The notes beneath the pieces were generated by a model. The model was not told where the DNA came from. It saw only the letters and a program-made list of their open reading frames with translations, and did not search any database. This document shows, piece after piece, positions 23,026 through 34,807 of a DNA stretch of 64,000 bases. The stretch comes from Caprella mutica (taxonomy: Eukaryota > Arthropoda > Malacostraca > Amphipoda > Caprellidae): assembly GCA_947561585.1 (NCBI GenBank), contig CANNZV010000118.1, forward strand, positions 186,001 through 250,000, given 5' to 3'. The position numbers and the translations under genes were made by a program. Position 1 is the stretch's first letter, and each line of letters begins with the position of its first letter.

Positions 23026-23834
23026 TTTGGGCTTGAAAAGTAATGATCACAGATTGAGTTCTCACAATTTAAATTGTCAAAACAGATTACCATGATAACT
23101 CCTGAAATAAATATTACATTATCCTTTATGCTACGATATACATCATAATAATACATCGATCTACATAACATGGTGATTATGAGCCAGTTTAGAAAAGAAA
23201 AGTAAACATGCCAACAACAAGGAATAAAATACAGTACAAAGGCAAACTTCATCTGATATAAAAATTGGAAATGAAAGTAAGAAAGAGGCATATTTGATCA
23301 GAGTATCCATTGGGAAGTGAAATTTAGTTTTCAGAAATCAATCATAAGAAAGGAAGAAATTAGTAAAATAGAATCAAATTATCATGTTGAATTGAAAAGA
23401 AAAAATTTTTGTGTGCATATTATCGTCAGCCAAGTCAGATATAGCATGATTTTCTAACCATTTCCTTAGTGAAAATATGACACCAATAATTTAGGAGATA
23501 AAAATTGCTCTTGGACATGAGATGGTGGGAAGAAACTTCGATACTTTAGAAGTCACTATTCTATTTCACATCTTACTTGGTGACTATAGAGTGGTGAAAT
23601 AATATCTAAAACACGTAATTATCAAAGTATGTACTATTAAAACCTGAATCCAATGTTTATACTACATACTTTTATTCTTTGATTGAGATGTTTAATTTGG
23701 AATATAACATAAAATTTATCATAGAAAACTGTAATATTATAATTTAATAGGGTAACTATCGTAAACTTTCAGTCTGAGGTGTAAATAAAACTTATCAGTT
23801 AGATGTATCGGGGGATGGAGGGTGTACCGGCTCT

Positions 23835-23965
23835 CCTGCCAGGTCATTAAACAATCATGATGTGTGCAGTACAACAAACTAGCGGATACAACAAACTACA
23901 TAACAGCCAGACCATTGATAGAAAGTTCAGTGGTGCGTCGCTCAGCTTTTAGATACTGTTGCTGT
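23835..23965 (-). repeat. Dispersed repeat R1, inverted (copy 1)
   Basis: This is the reverse complement of the R1 landmarks: CTCCTGCCAGGTCATTAAAC through ACAACAAACTAGCGGATAC to AGCTTTTAGATACTGTTGCTG. It is followed by short tandem pieces of TTTTAGATACTGTT up to about 24000. Confidence 0.65.
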
Positions 23966-24048
23966 TTTTAGCTTTTAGATACTGTTTTAGATACTGTTGC
24001 TGCTGTAGCTACCTACATGTATTTAGTGTCGTATTAGTAGGTACCTAC

Positions 24049-24145
24049 CCCTACAAACAACAGTCTGTCGATTCGATGGAGCAATCCATCGATTCGATAT
24101 CCAAGCAATCGAAAAGAAATCAAATTGATATACGTTGTTTATAGG
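24049..24145. mobile_element. Palindromic MITE, copy 2 (97 bp)
   Basis: Inverted ends CCCTACAAACAAC and ACGTTGTTTATAGG enclose TCGATTCGATGGA facing TCCATCGATTCGA. Related to 20117-20183 but about 30 bp longer. Confidence 0.65.
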
Positions 24146-24384
24146 TTATGGAGCAGGTTAAGCCTACATAAAAAAAACTTATTCTTAGTATGCTGCCTAG
24201 GTACTTTATTTTAAGTGATGCTAGATTTTTCCTCTCTCGTTTTCCATTCAATTTACCTACCTACAAGTGGCTACAACCTGCCTAAAACATAATTTCTACA
24301 AGAACTGTCAACAACTGTCAAGGAAATTTCTCTTCTCTGGAGAGTGTTAGCCTTCAATATATCTCAAATCCCTTCAATATATCC

Positions 24385-24441
24385 TGAAAAATTGCTACTA
24401 ATGCATGCTACAGGGCATGGAAAATTAGTAGCAATTTTTCA
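24385..24441. repeat. 57-base hairpin with perfect 18-bp stem (copy 1)
   Basis: TGAAAAATTGCTACTAAT pairs perfectly with ATTAGTAGCAATTTTTCA across a 21-base loop. It lies just upstream of the Penelope-like fragment. It is preserved in copy 2 (33391-33447) with the stem intact and one loop change. Confidence 0.75.
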
Positions 24442-24455
24442 TTTTAGAGCGGTAG

Positions 24456-25073
24456 ATTTCTTTTTTACGCTCTTTTTTTAATAACAATGGCTTTTGTTAT
24501 TCCGCTCTTAATAAAATTCTTATGCAGTTTTTAGATAGGAATTTTAATAGCACTTATACTGTACCACCTGCTGATAACATTTTATATGCATCTCTATCAT
24601 ATCTTGGCTACCACTCTGTCAAATTAAAACAAGATCTTTCCATTCTTTTTAGTAAGTATCTTAATGATCTAACTTTTAGATTTGCTTTTACCAATTCATT
24701 TACAATAGGCTCGTTTTTTAATTACAAAGATAAACTTCCTCTCGGCATGCTCTCGTCAATCGTTTATTCCATTAGTTGCGTGCAGTGCACGTCAGAGTAC
24801 GTTGGCATGATGTTACGGTCACTCTACATGAGGATTGCGGAGCATGCTGGGAGGAGTTTTCGAACTAATAGACCAATTTCCAATCCAGCTCATTCATCAA
24901 TTAGAATTTAAACGTAGAGTACTTGCGACTCTCCAATCATTTTAGATAATTTTAAAATTTTGGGTAGTGCAAACAATTTGAATGAGTTGAGAATTTTAGA
25001 ATCACTTCACATTTTTAAACGTCTACCAATTTTAAACAATAGTGACAGTTCTTATCCTTTAACTTTTAATTAA
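24456..25073 (+). pseudogene. Penelope-like element, GIY-YIG end (copy 1)
   Basis: An open stretch after a TAG at 24453 encodes the C-terminal end of a Penelope-like reverse transcriptase. First comes the linker (ISFLRSFFNNNGFC..., MQFLDRNFNS). Next is the GIY-YIG endonuclease with SIVYSISCVQC, SEYVGMMLRSLYMRIAEHAG, SFRTNRPISNP and AHSSIR. The final segment, FKILGSANNLNELRILES, ends at TAA 25071-25073. In Penelope elements this domain nicks the target for insertion. The Y-V-G and following R are visible, as is the E of RIAEHAG. Two in-frame stops (TAA at 24909 and TAG at 24915) break it. The reverse transcriptase part is absent, so the copy is 5'-truncated. Downstream, CTATCGAAACGTCC (around 25185) is typical of the 3' tail of such elements. 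Confidence 0.75.
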
Positions 25074-25286
25074 TTTTTAGTTAGTTTTTTATAATGTTCA
25101 ATAAATATTAGTATATGTTTTCTTATATTTTTTATGTTCCATTACAGATTTCATATTTTAGTTGATAATGATAGCTGAGACTATCGAAACGTCCTGTTTT
25201 TAATAGAAATGTACCATTCAGCACTAGTGTTCCTTTTTATCCTTAGAATCATAAAGATGCATTAACTAAAAAACAAATAGAGAAAA

Positions 25287-26046
25287 ATGTATACTTTTAT
25301 GGCCATAAATTTACCTCAATTAAAAATGATTGTTGGAAAAAGTGGAAGAACGTTTATAATTAGAAAAAGAAGCACTAACAGAGTAGACGCCACAGACCCA
25401 GATGCTATATCAGAATTATTGATAAAATATTTTCCTTCTGTAGCACATGATTTAAACAGTAGTATTTCAACATCTAATATTGACCCACCGCATTGTATTC
25501 ATACTCGTTCTAATGACTATTTCTGTGTGAAACCTACTTCCAAGCAAGAGGTGATTGAAATTGTGATGGCTATATCTGGTAGGGTAAGTAGTAATGTAAA
25601 TTGTATTATGATTTTCCTATATGTATAAAATTCTAATCCATTAAATAACTGATGTTATTGTAGATATATTTAAATTTTCTTTTGTTGAAGATAGTTTCCA
25701 TGATGTACCTAAAAAAATTCGCATTATCCCTATTCATAAGAGCCAAAACTCTAGGGTAGCTAATAATTTCGCTCAATCTCTACTTTGTCTACCGTGTCTA
25801 AAAAAGTTGAACATATTATGAAATGTTCAGTTATCGAATATCAAGATTGTCAAAAAAATAATTTACGTTAAACAATATGGATTCGGAGCGGGATTCAGTT
25901 CATCGGATGCGATGTTAGGGTTCACAGATAGGTGCTCAGATTTTATTGATAAAAAAAACTCAAGCACTTGCAATAATTCTAGACCTATATATTATAGCCT
26001 CGGTGTAGGATCGCGGAAAAAAAAGATGGCCGACATGGTGTCATAA
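25287..26046 (+). pseudogene. LINE reverse transcriptase fragment (copy 1)
   Basis: The first frame contains the spacer that precedes RT in many non-LTR retrotransposons: AISELLIKYFPSVAHDL, NDYFCVKPTSKQEVIEIV. After several stops another stretch reads VIVDIF, FVEDSFHDVPKKIRIIPIHK and VANNFAQSLLCL. These correspond to the PIxK and NxRPIS region of RT. A third reads IIYVKQYGFGAGFSSSDAML, the QYGFRxxxST motif, followed by FTDRCSDFIDKK. The catalytic FADD part is missing. The order and motifs fit a CR1/L2/Jockey-type RT. It follows the Penelope-like fragment directly, so the two elements became joined before the segment was duplicated. Confidence 0.65.
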
Positions 26047-26640
26047 CAAACCGCACGTTTTCTATTGAAAATGCGATGGAAATGGTTTGTCACTCGAAAT
26101 TTTACATTAAATTCTCAATCAATACGAACAACTAGAACTTCAAAATTCATCCAGTAGGTATTAGAAAACTTGTGATCAATAATCAGAAACAATTTTGTTG
26201 TTTTAATGATAATTTACGATGTCTTTTGTGGAATTTATACGACGCATCCAATTCATGCAGCTAATCTACCTAGGTATGCCGTCTGTATAATTATTTGATT
26301 TGTGGGAAGGTTTGAAGGTTTGTTTAATTTTAATAATAATTTATCTAATTTAAAAAAAAATCTTCCTTAAAATTTTGTAGGATTGATTGACTACACAAAA
26401 TCGATTTTTTTCACATAAAAAAATTAAATTTGATAAATACATGAAGTGAAGTATTCATTAAAAGTTTCATTATTGTATCCATTTAATTAGTGTTGTATAA
26501 TGAATACCAAACATTGTATCATGCGTTTCATTGTAATAAGGAGGGGTAAAAAATAAACATTTTTAGTGCAGAAGTTTATGTATATTAAAATAATAACAAA
26601 AAATATATACTTATTTTCAATTATACTATAGAAACTTATG

Positions 26641-27249
26641 ACCAAAATCTCTCCATGTAAAAGAAGGCAGTAATCTTCCCAGTCTTAAACCCCTGTGCAA
26701 TAATCCCCACCTGCTTATCAAAAACCTCCTGGTCATAAAAAATCATGTAAAATTCCCCCAGTGTAAAAAAACCTTCAAGTCAAAAACCATTTTACACTAT
26801 TATTACTCGAGGTCGAAATACCTAATTCAAAATAAAATTGAAATAACACGAAGTACTGTATGACATCATCTCACAGTTAAAATATGAAGCTGTTGCGTTG
26901 GCGATAGTGTAGAAAATCAGCTTGTGATTGAAAATCTAAATATCTCAACTGTTAAAGAGCATTCACACAAACTATCTTCTTGCTATTCTATCATATGTGT
27001 AGGGAAAAATATACAGCTTGTGATCAACAAATGGTTTAATTTACTACAATGAAAAGGCAAATTGCATAGAATTATATAAAATAATATTAATAAATGATTA
27101 GTTTTATAACTAACAAAACCTAACTTATAATGTGGGGTGGAAGTTAACGGGGTGGAGTATACCTAGGGTGAAATTTACCAGGGTAGAATATACCGGGGTG
27201 GAATTTACCGGTGTGGAATATACCGGGGTGGAATATACCGGTCATCTTT
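26641..27249 (-). mobile_element. Foldback element FB-A, copy 2 (probably truncated)
   Basis: The right end is a tandem series of GGGGTGGAATATACCGG-like units (27130-27245) ending CCGGTCATC. About 260 bp inside it (26860-27125) matches FB-A copy 1 (4600-4860) and copy 3 (50045-50390, inverted), including TATGACATCATC and TCACAGTTAA. The left side (26641-26820) is different: it has loose repeats of TGTAAAA and CCCCAGT words and starts ATGACCAAAATC, which may be a diverged end. It begins exactly where the similarity between the two 4.9-kb copies stops. Confidence 0.6.
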
Positions 27250-30200
27250 AAGAATAGCTAATATAAATTTTTTTCAAATGATTTTTGAACAATGATTTGC
27301 GAAATCTTAATTTTAATTGATAAATTGTATTTCAGGTACATTTTTTAAATAACTTTAGCGAATTATTTCATCATAGTTCCATATTATGGTTCATTTAATT
27401 TTAAATTTCTCGGTTCAATCGTTTCAATAGGGGAGAGGAATATTACAATGTATAAAATAAGTATTCAATATGAAAACAATATCGATTCGATAATTTTTGA
27501 GATAATATTGAGATTGTAAACAACTCCTGTATATTTCATTATTAGTGAGATTCCTGAATGCAGTTCGAATGGCTTCCTTCAAAGAGTTTTCATTATGTCA
27601 TTGGTGTGCTGTAGGCTATTTGACTACATAGCGTCGTTTTGCCAGTTTTGACATCGACTGATTTGGGTCGGGATCTTCAACGTGTCTTCCAGTCCTAAAG
27701 AAAATTGTATGCTCGCTTCCCATAATTACGAAGGTTTTGACAAATTTTTAGAATCTGTATTCTGGGCCTAAAACTTATCAAAGATCCGACAAATTGTCAT
27801 CTATATTCTGTATGCGTAGCCAGTGCAGCTTATAATAAATGAATGTTTTGGATTTTAATAGCATCTGAAAAAAATTCGTAATTATTAGACAAATAAATTG
27901 ACTAATAGGAAATTTACAAAATCTAGATTCATATATATAATAAATATACAAATGACATTTTTCCAAATAAATGGATTTCCTTCCATTTCCTCACCTGATA
28001 ATGCGATCTGTAATGTTTTCTTTTCTCTAAAATTAGAAGATTATTTCAATCAATAACAAGTGCTCTGGAAATTTCACAGATTTTTTCAATAAATTCTTTT
28101 CATGAGATATTAGTTGTCTCAATATCATTCATTAGATAATATAAAAACTAATAATTTTGTGAGAGTACAGTGTACTTGAAGATCGTATATTTAGAAATAT
28201 TGTTATCTACAATGAAGCTTATTTGTAAGTCTGTTCAAGTATCGCTTAATTAAATTCATTACTAATCCTAGTACAAACATGAAGTGCATAGCGATATAAA
28301 GAATAAAGATACAATGTGTAAAAAAAAAGAATAATGAAAAAATAAGATTCAAAGAATTAACTTTATGGAACTAAATATTATAGGGAATTAACTAATCGGG
28401 AAATACTGTTCTTATTAATGTAAGATTGACGTTTCAAAAATGATGATTTAAGTAAATTTATATTTAACCAGTAGCTATAATATTGCATTTCAGTTGTTAC
28501 CATGACTTTTTTCTCATGGAAGCTATTCTCTTAAACAGTCCATTAAGCTGATGTGAAAGTTCAGCATTTGAAAGGAAATTGTTGTTAGTATGAATAATAA
28601 ACTAATGTGTAACAAGTCTTAAGTAAAAATATTGAACATATAAGAAAAAATAAATACATAAGTATATAAGACATTAGCAACTGAGAGAGCAGAGCTGTGA
28701 TTGGGTGGAGTGCGACCTAATCACAGCTCGTGCATATGTATGTGCTTAAGGGCCGGTCAAACTGCATTTCTACTTTGCAACACGTCACGGCAGTACAATT
28801 ATTTACCTAATTAACGTGATTTATGCCGATACGTTAATATTTATTAATTTTTAAATACAAAAATATGCTTCGTATTTATGTAGGAAAAGAGTAAATAAAG
28901 GACTTTAAAATTGAAGGAATGACATGGAAGATATAAAGTAATTTAAAAATGATGTTCCTAGGAAACACAAGTCAAACTCATTATAGGGTTTAAAGGGATA
29001 GAAAATTATGAATGTTAATAAAATGGAACCCGAAAAAATATTTGCTTAGTCTCAGAAATTCAATTTCAAATAATTTTTGTTTGCTTGTTCAATGTATACT
29101 AGTTCAGTTGCACTAAGTCATATAGTTAACTCATTGAAAATCAATGTCAATTAGATTATAGTTATATTTAACAATATAGGGAACTCATCAATTTAACCTT
29201 ACCGAAATTATCAATTCGATACTATTTGAAGCGACCTATAATAGTGAAGCCTGTCTTTAGCCCTTAAATAATTACTCTCATATACAGTTTTTTATCTCCC
29301 AATATAAATATCCTAGGTCATTAAGTATACATCGTTAAATAGAGCAACTAAACTATTTTCATGTTCATTCAAAAATCTTTGTATTGCTATTTACTTGCTA
29401 CTGTATATTATATGCAGGCATATTTTACTTTTTGGTATCGGATGAATTTATTTTTACTATTTAACAAGAATATTTTCATGGTGACATGCATTTCCTTTTT
29501 CAGTCTCGTGCATTCATCTGTGTGTGACAGTTTGCAGCAATATAAAATTTTGCTGTTTGTTCATGTCAATATTTGACGTTCGTTTTTTCTCTCTGTGCAA
29601 ATATTGAGGCCTTCTTAATTATTTTGTTGTTCCTATAAACTAACAACAAAAAGTATTTGATTCCAGTACTTTACAATACAATAATAGTGGTGATTTATTT
29701 CGCGACATTTAGTGAAATTAACATAGCTATAAGATTATTTAGAGAATACCTGTATGGTTATTTATTCAAATATTTATAACCATAGCAGAGCAAATTTCAT
29801 CATTTTAATTTGTATTTGTTAAACTATTCGTGATTATTCTAAGTATTATGTTAAATACCCACACTGTTTCATTCTATTGTAATTGTTTTACAGATTTATC
29901 ATAATTTTCCGTTCCTTCTTAACACTATACTGTTTCATCTGAACTGTTTGCCAACGTTCTCTTCACTTCAAAAAATGAACCTTTCATTAAATCTCACTTT
30001 TATTCAAGGCAAAACAATCCAAATTTATTCTAAAAGCTGTTTAATGTTGGTAATTAATACGGTATGTGATAGTTTTTTGTTTTCATTTATGTTTTATTTG
30101 ATTATTATTTAAAATTTGCAAGCAAATTTCGGGTACCAAATAACTTATAGCGTGTAGTCATATTCGACTTACCCCGAAAGTTACCCTAAACTGGACTAAT

Positions 30201-30312
30201 GTTGGTGCACGAGATGCACGTTCTTCAGTCTCTTTCCTGTCTCTTCCCAGCTATCAACACTATTAGAAGTTAAAACACCACTAAGCCACGTCGGTCATGT
30301 CAGAGTAAAGTC
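27250..30312. other. AT-rich spacer, no supported gene
   Basis: Small frames at 27778-27966 (minus) and 29361-29576 (plus) have hydrophobic, motif-free translations. A hairpin at 28692-28729 is listed separately. Otherwise I see no structure. Confidence 0.5.
28692..28729. repeat. Isolated hairpin, 15-bp stem
   Basis: GAGCTGTGATTGGGT pairs with ACCTAATCACAGCTC (one G-T wobble) across an 8-base loop. It may be a remnant of a very small palindromic MITE. Confidence 0.65.
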
Positions 30313-30402
30313 ATGGCGGATGGAGTAGAGCTGAATCAGTGGCCACTGAATAGTCTTTGCAGTGGAAAAACATCCTATGGTAAAATAATAGTCTTATTTT
30401 GA
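30313..30402 (+). CDS. Candidate first coding exon, unidentified
   Basis: AAGTCATGGCGGATGGAG gives a start codon in a favourable context (G at +4) within a local GC rise. The frame reads MADGVELNQWPLNSLCSGKT and stops after 29 codons at about 30402. A possible donor, CCTATGGTAAAAT, occurs at about 30378. Upstream, TCTCTTCCCAG (30239-30249) could be an acceptor or simply pyrimidine-rich UTR. The product has no family I recognise. The call rests only on start context and composition. Confidence 0.22.
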   Translation: MADGVELNQWPLNSLCSGKTSYGKIIVLF

Positions 30403-31364
30403 CTCATGCAAAGTGAAAATGGTATTTCCCTATAAAATTACCTAGACCCAATTTTATTTATAGTACTCAAATTTTAAATCAATCATTATAGACGTTACAT
30501 GCCATAGTATTTATACTTTTAACAAAAATTCAATATTCATCTAAGAACTGTTCAGCATATTATGCGGAGAGCATCAGACTACCTAGCTATCACTACTGGT
30601 TCGAGGTTCCTGTCGTTGTCTACTTGCAAAATTCATTTTCATGGTGGTGGTACCTCCCTCATTTGTTGTTTAGGTGATTCCATTTAAAAACTTAACTTTA
30701 AAAACAAACCATCAAAGACTTACCTTTCAAAACTTACCTTTTGAATACTTACCTATCTTCAAAACACCAAGGTGTTATAAATTAAAACTAGCAACTTTTC
30801 ATCAATTAATTGTTGTAATAGATAAAATATTATTTTAAATTTTTCTCAACAGTTACCTTAGTGTGCCACGTGCTATCACCTGCAGTCCCTAGGTCTACCT
30901 CCTGCGTCTCTTACCAGCAGCAGTGCCTACTGCCTAGGTCTACTCTCCTGCACCTGGCCACGACAAACCAATCTGTACTTCACGCTGAGGACTTATTGTT
31001 AAATTAAATTTATATAGATATCAATTAAAAACTAAATTCTTATTTCTAATTTTTCCCCTCAATTATTTCTAAACTAAGTTTTTTAAATAAATGTTTAGTT
31101 ATTTAATAAAAAAAATTCTTCAGATAAGTGAGCTGCTTGAAACTAATTTAGTGCAAATATTATGTAAAATAATTACTATACAAAATACGTGTTCCTATGT
31201 TAATAAAGTATGGCAATAATTGTATAACTAATATTGGTATTGATGGAGGCTTCTTTTTTCCGCTATAAATTAGGATAAGGATAAGGATAAGGATATTTAT
31301 TGAAGAAAAATATAAAAAAAAATCTACAATTCAACAAAGCCCCTATATAATTTTTAGAAATTAG

Positions 31365-32023
31365 TTATACAACAATGAAAGGACTAACCATATTGGGTGA
31401 GAAGATATTTCCCGAACTATTACTGATGGAAGAAAGGATAGGCCAAAAGGAATTGCCTCTAGATTTGTATATAGGTAGGGCATCTATATTTATACCTAAA
31501 TTGATGTTTTCAATATCATTAATATCAAATACGAAATTGGATTTAAGAGTTTCCTCAAGGCCAAAATATACAAAGCTACCTTCACCCATTTCAGTTTCAT
31601 CAGAAGATTGAATTGGTAAGTCAGCAAGATTATGAAGTGAGAAAATGACAACTAAGGCTTTAAAACTAATTAAAGACACATTATATATGGAATACCAAAA
31701 CTTTAAATCAGTTAACACATCTTTATCATTCTCAGTCTTGGAGTTACAATCAGTATCAGAGTCACTAGCATACACATTTTGATCACCAGCATTAATCATG
31801 TCAATGGAGGCATCATCATCAGTTTCCACACTGTTACCAAGTTCTTGAATTTCATGGGAGATTAGTGTCTCATTTTCACATTGATTGCACTGTGATGATT
31901 CAATACAATTTAGCATGGTAATATCATTGTCATTTTCAGAATCACTTTATGTATGTTAAAGGTATTGACAAATTGATGTAGTCTCTTATTTATTTCATAA
32001 TATTTTTTTCTCAAATCAGACAT
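31365..32023 (-). pseudogene. CMC/EnSpm-like transposase, N-terminal fragment (copy 2)
   Basis: Near-identical to 22367-23025. The same frame change separates the MSDLRKKYY start (ATG at 32023) from the 183-codon remainder (31916-31365). Differences include C to G in MINAGDQNV, L to F in DLKFWYS, E to Q in PIQSSDE, C to S in WPILSS and R to S in NMVSPF. The truncation after the WPIL block is shared. Nothing suggests that either copy is under selection. Confidence 0.6.
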
Positions 32024-32839
32024 TTTGGGCTTGAAAAGTAATGATCACAGATTGAATTCTCACAATTTAAATTGTCAAAACAGATTACCATGATAACTCC
32101 TGAAATAAATATTACATTATCCTTTATGCTACGATATACATCATAATAATACATCGATCTACATAACATGGTGATTATGAGCCAGTTTAGAAAAGAAAAG
32201 TAAACATGCCAACAACAAGGAAAAAAATACAGTACAAAGGCAAACTTCATCTGATATAAAAATTGGAAATGAAAGTAAGTAAGAGGCATATTTGATCAGA
32301 GTATCCATTGGGAAGTGAAATTTAGTTTTCAGAAATCAATCATAAGAAAGGAAGAAATTAGTAAAATAGAATCAAATTATCATGTTGAATTGAAAAGAAA
32401 AAATTTTTGTGTGCATATTATCGTCAGCCAAGTCAGATATAGCATGATTTTCTAACCATTTCCTTAGTGAAAATATGACACCAATAATTTAGGATATAAA
32501 AATTGCTCTTGGACATGAGATGGTGGGAAGAAACTTCGATACTTTAGAAGTCACTATTCTATTTCACATCTTACTTGGTGACTTTAGAGTGGTGAAATAA
32601 TATCTAAAACACGTAATTATCAAAGTATGTACTATTAAAAACCTGAATCCAATGTTTATACTACATACTTTTATTCTTTGATTGAGATGTTTAATTTGGA
32701 ATATAACAAAAAATTTATCATAGAAAACTGTAATATTAAAATTTAATAGAGTAACTATCGTAAACTTTCAGTCTGAGGTGTAAATAAAACTTATCAGTTA
32801 GATGTATCGGGGGATGGAGGGTATACCGGCTCTCCTGCC

Positions 32840-32965
32840 AGGTCATTAAACAATCATGATGTGTGCAGTACAACAAACTAGCGGATACAACAAACTACAT
32901 AACAGCCAGACCATTGATAGAAAGTTCAGTGGTGTGTCGCTCAGCTTTTAGATACTGTTGCTGTT
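32840..32965 (-). repeat. Dispersed repeat R1, inverted (copy 2)
   Basis: Counterpart of 23835-23965 in the second duplicate, with a few substitutions (for example GTGTGTCGC for GTGCGTCGC). Confidence 0.65.
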
Positions 32966-33055
32966 TTTAGCTTTTAGATACTGTTTTAGATAATGTTGCT
33001 GCTGTAGCTACCTACATGTATTTAGTGTCGTATTAGTAGGTACCTACCCTACTGT

Positions 33056-33152
33056 CCCTACAAACAACGGTCTGTCGATTCGATGGAGCAATCCATCGAT
33101 TCGATATTCAAGCAATCGAAAAGAAATCAAATTGATATACGTTGTTTATAGG
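33056..33152. mobile_element. Palindromic MITE, copy 3
   Basis: Counterpart of 24049-24145 in the second duplicate. The preceding bases ACTGT are absent from copy 1. Confidence 0.65.
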
Positions 33153-33390
33153 TTATGGAGCAGGTTAAGCCTACATAAAAAATCTTATTCTTAGTATGCT
33201 GCCTAGGTACTTTATTTCAACTGATGCTAGATTTTTCCTCTCTCGTTTTCCATTCAATTTACCTACCTACAAGTGGCTACAACCTGCCTAAAACATAATT
33301 TCTTCAAGAACTGTCAACAACTGTCAAGGAAATTTCTCTTCTCTGGAGAGTGTTAGCCTTCAATATATCTCAAATCCCTTCAATATATCC

Positions 33391-33447
33391 TGAAAAATTG
33401 CTACTAATGCATGCTTCAGGGCATGGAAAATTAGTAGCAATTTTTCA
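33391..33447. repeat. 57-base hairpin (copy 2)
   Basis: Same 18-bp stem as 24385-24441, with a loop difference (TGCTTCAGG for TGCTACAGG). Confidence 0.75.
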
Positions 33448-33461
33448 TTTTAGAGCGGTAG

Positions 33462-34036
33462 ATTTCTTTTTTACGCTCTTTTTTTAATAACAATGGCTTT
33501 TGTAATTCCCCTCTTAATAAAATTCTTATGCAGTTTTTAGATAGGAATTTTAATAGCACTTATACTGTACCACCCGTTGATAACATTCTATATGCATCTC
33601 TATCATATCTTGGCTACCACTCTGTCAAATTAAAACAAGATCTTTCCATTCTTTCTAGTAAGTATCTTAATGATGTAACTTTTAGATTTGCTTTTACCAA
33701 TTCATTTACAATAGGCTCGTTTTTAATTACAAAGATAAACTTCCTCTCGGCATGCTCTCGTCAATCGTTTATTTCATTAGTTACTCTACATGAGGATTGC
33801 GGAGCATGCTGGGAGGAGTTTTCGAACTAATAGACAAATTTCCAATCCAGCTCATTCATCAATTAGAATTCAAACGGAGAGTACTTGCGACTCTACAATC
33901 ATTTTAGATAATTTTAAAATTTTGGGTAGTGCAAACAATTTGAATGAGTTGAGAATTTTAGAATCACTTCACATTTTTAAACGTCTACCAATTTTAAACA
34001 ATAGTGACAGTTCTTATCCTTTAACTTTTAATTAAT
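33462..34036 (+). pseudogene. Penelope-like element, GIY-YIG end (copy 2, deleted)
   Basis: Counterpart of 24456-25073. A one-base loss in a T run after NSFTIGSF shifts the frame. A deletion of 43 bp between ATTAGTT and ACTCTAC removes the CVQCTSEYVG block, the second half of the GIY-YIG signature. The frame at 33790-34035 then encodes MRIAEHAGRSFRTNRQISNP and the C-terminal segment without the two stops found in copy 1 (here CAA and GGA). Thus each copy is broken by different lesions. Confidence 0.72.
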
Positions 34037-34239
34037 TTTTAGTTAGTTTTTTATAATGTTCAATAAATATTAGTATATGTTTTCTTATATTTTTTATGTT
34101 CCATTACAGATTTCATATTTTAGTTGATAATGATAGCTGAGACTATCGAAACGTCCTGTTTTTAATAGAAATGTACCATTCAGCACTAGTGTTCCTTTTT
34201 ATCCTTAGAATCATAAAAATGCATTAACTAAAAAAATAA

Positions 34240-34807
34240 ATAGAGAAAATTGTAAACTTTTATGGCCATAAATTTACCTCAATTAAAAATGATTGTTGGA
34301 AAAAGTGGAAGAACGTTTATAATTAGAAAAAGATACACTGGGATATAATCTTGGATGTTAACAGAGTAGACCCCACAGACCCAGATGCTATATCAGAATT
34401 ATTGATAAAATATTTTCCTTCTGTAGCAAATGATTTAAACATTAGTATTCCAACATCTAATATTGACCCACCGCATTGTATTCATACTCGTTCTAATGAC
34501 TATTTCTGTGTGAAACCTACTTCCAAGCAAGAGGTGATTGAAATTGTGATGGCTATATCTGGTAGGGTAAGTAGTAATGTAAATTGTATAATGATTTTCT
34601 TATATGTATAAAATTCTAATCCATTAAATAACTGATGTTATTGTAGATATATTTAACTTCTCTTTTGTTGAAGATAGTTTCCATGATGTACCTAAAAAAA
34701 TTTGCATTATCCCTATTCATAAGAGCAAAAACTCTAGGGTAGCTAATAATTTCGCTCAATCTCTACTTTGTCTACCGTGTCTAAAAAAGTTGAACATATT
34801 ATGAAAT
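34240..34807 (+). pseudogene. LINE RT fragment, copy 2, 5' part
   Basis: Matches 25270-25830: VDPTDPDAISELLIKYFPSV, NDYFCVKPTSKQEVIEIV, then after stops VPKKICIIPIHK. A 20-base difference near 34340 (ATACACTGGGATATAATCTTG) retains sequence that copy 1 lost. The reading is interrupted at 34808 by the palindromic Penelope-like insertion and resumes at 35812. Confidence 0.6.

Larger units (their letters stand above)
21760..26640 (+). repeat. Segmental duplication, copy 1 (4.9 kb)
   Basis: From TTCAAAACACCAAGGTGTTA to ATAGAAACTTATG this segment is repeated in direct orientation at 30758-36626 with only scattered substitutions and small gaps. It contains, in order: a short GC-richer block (21850-21980), a (GGATAA)n microsatellite, a minus-strand transposase fragment, repeat R1 inverted, a palindromic MITE, a hairpin, a Penelope-like 3' fragment and a LINE reverse transcriptase fragment. 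The ends have no inverted repeats or clear target duplications, so it behaves as a duplicated genomic segment rather than one element. Confidence 0.93.

Noticed and set aside
23013..23291. 92-codon minus-strand frames at 23013-23291 and 32011-32289
   Set aside because: They lie upstream of the transposase fragment and have hydrophobic, motif-free translations. Their duplication follows from the segmental copy.
25578..25663. Intron-like GTAAGT...TTGTAG within the LINE RT fragment
   Set aside because: The translated sequence on both sides and within it continues RT-like residues with scattered stops, so it is decayed coding sequence and not an intron.
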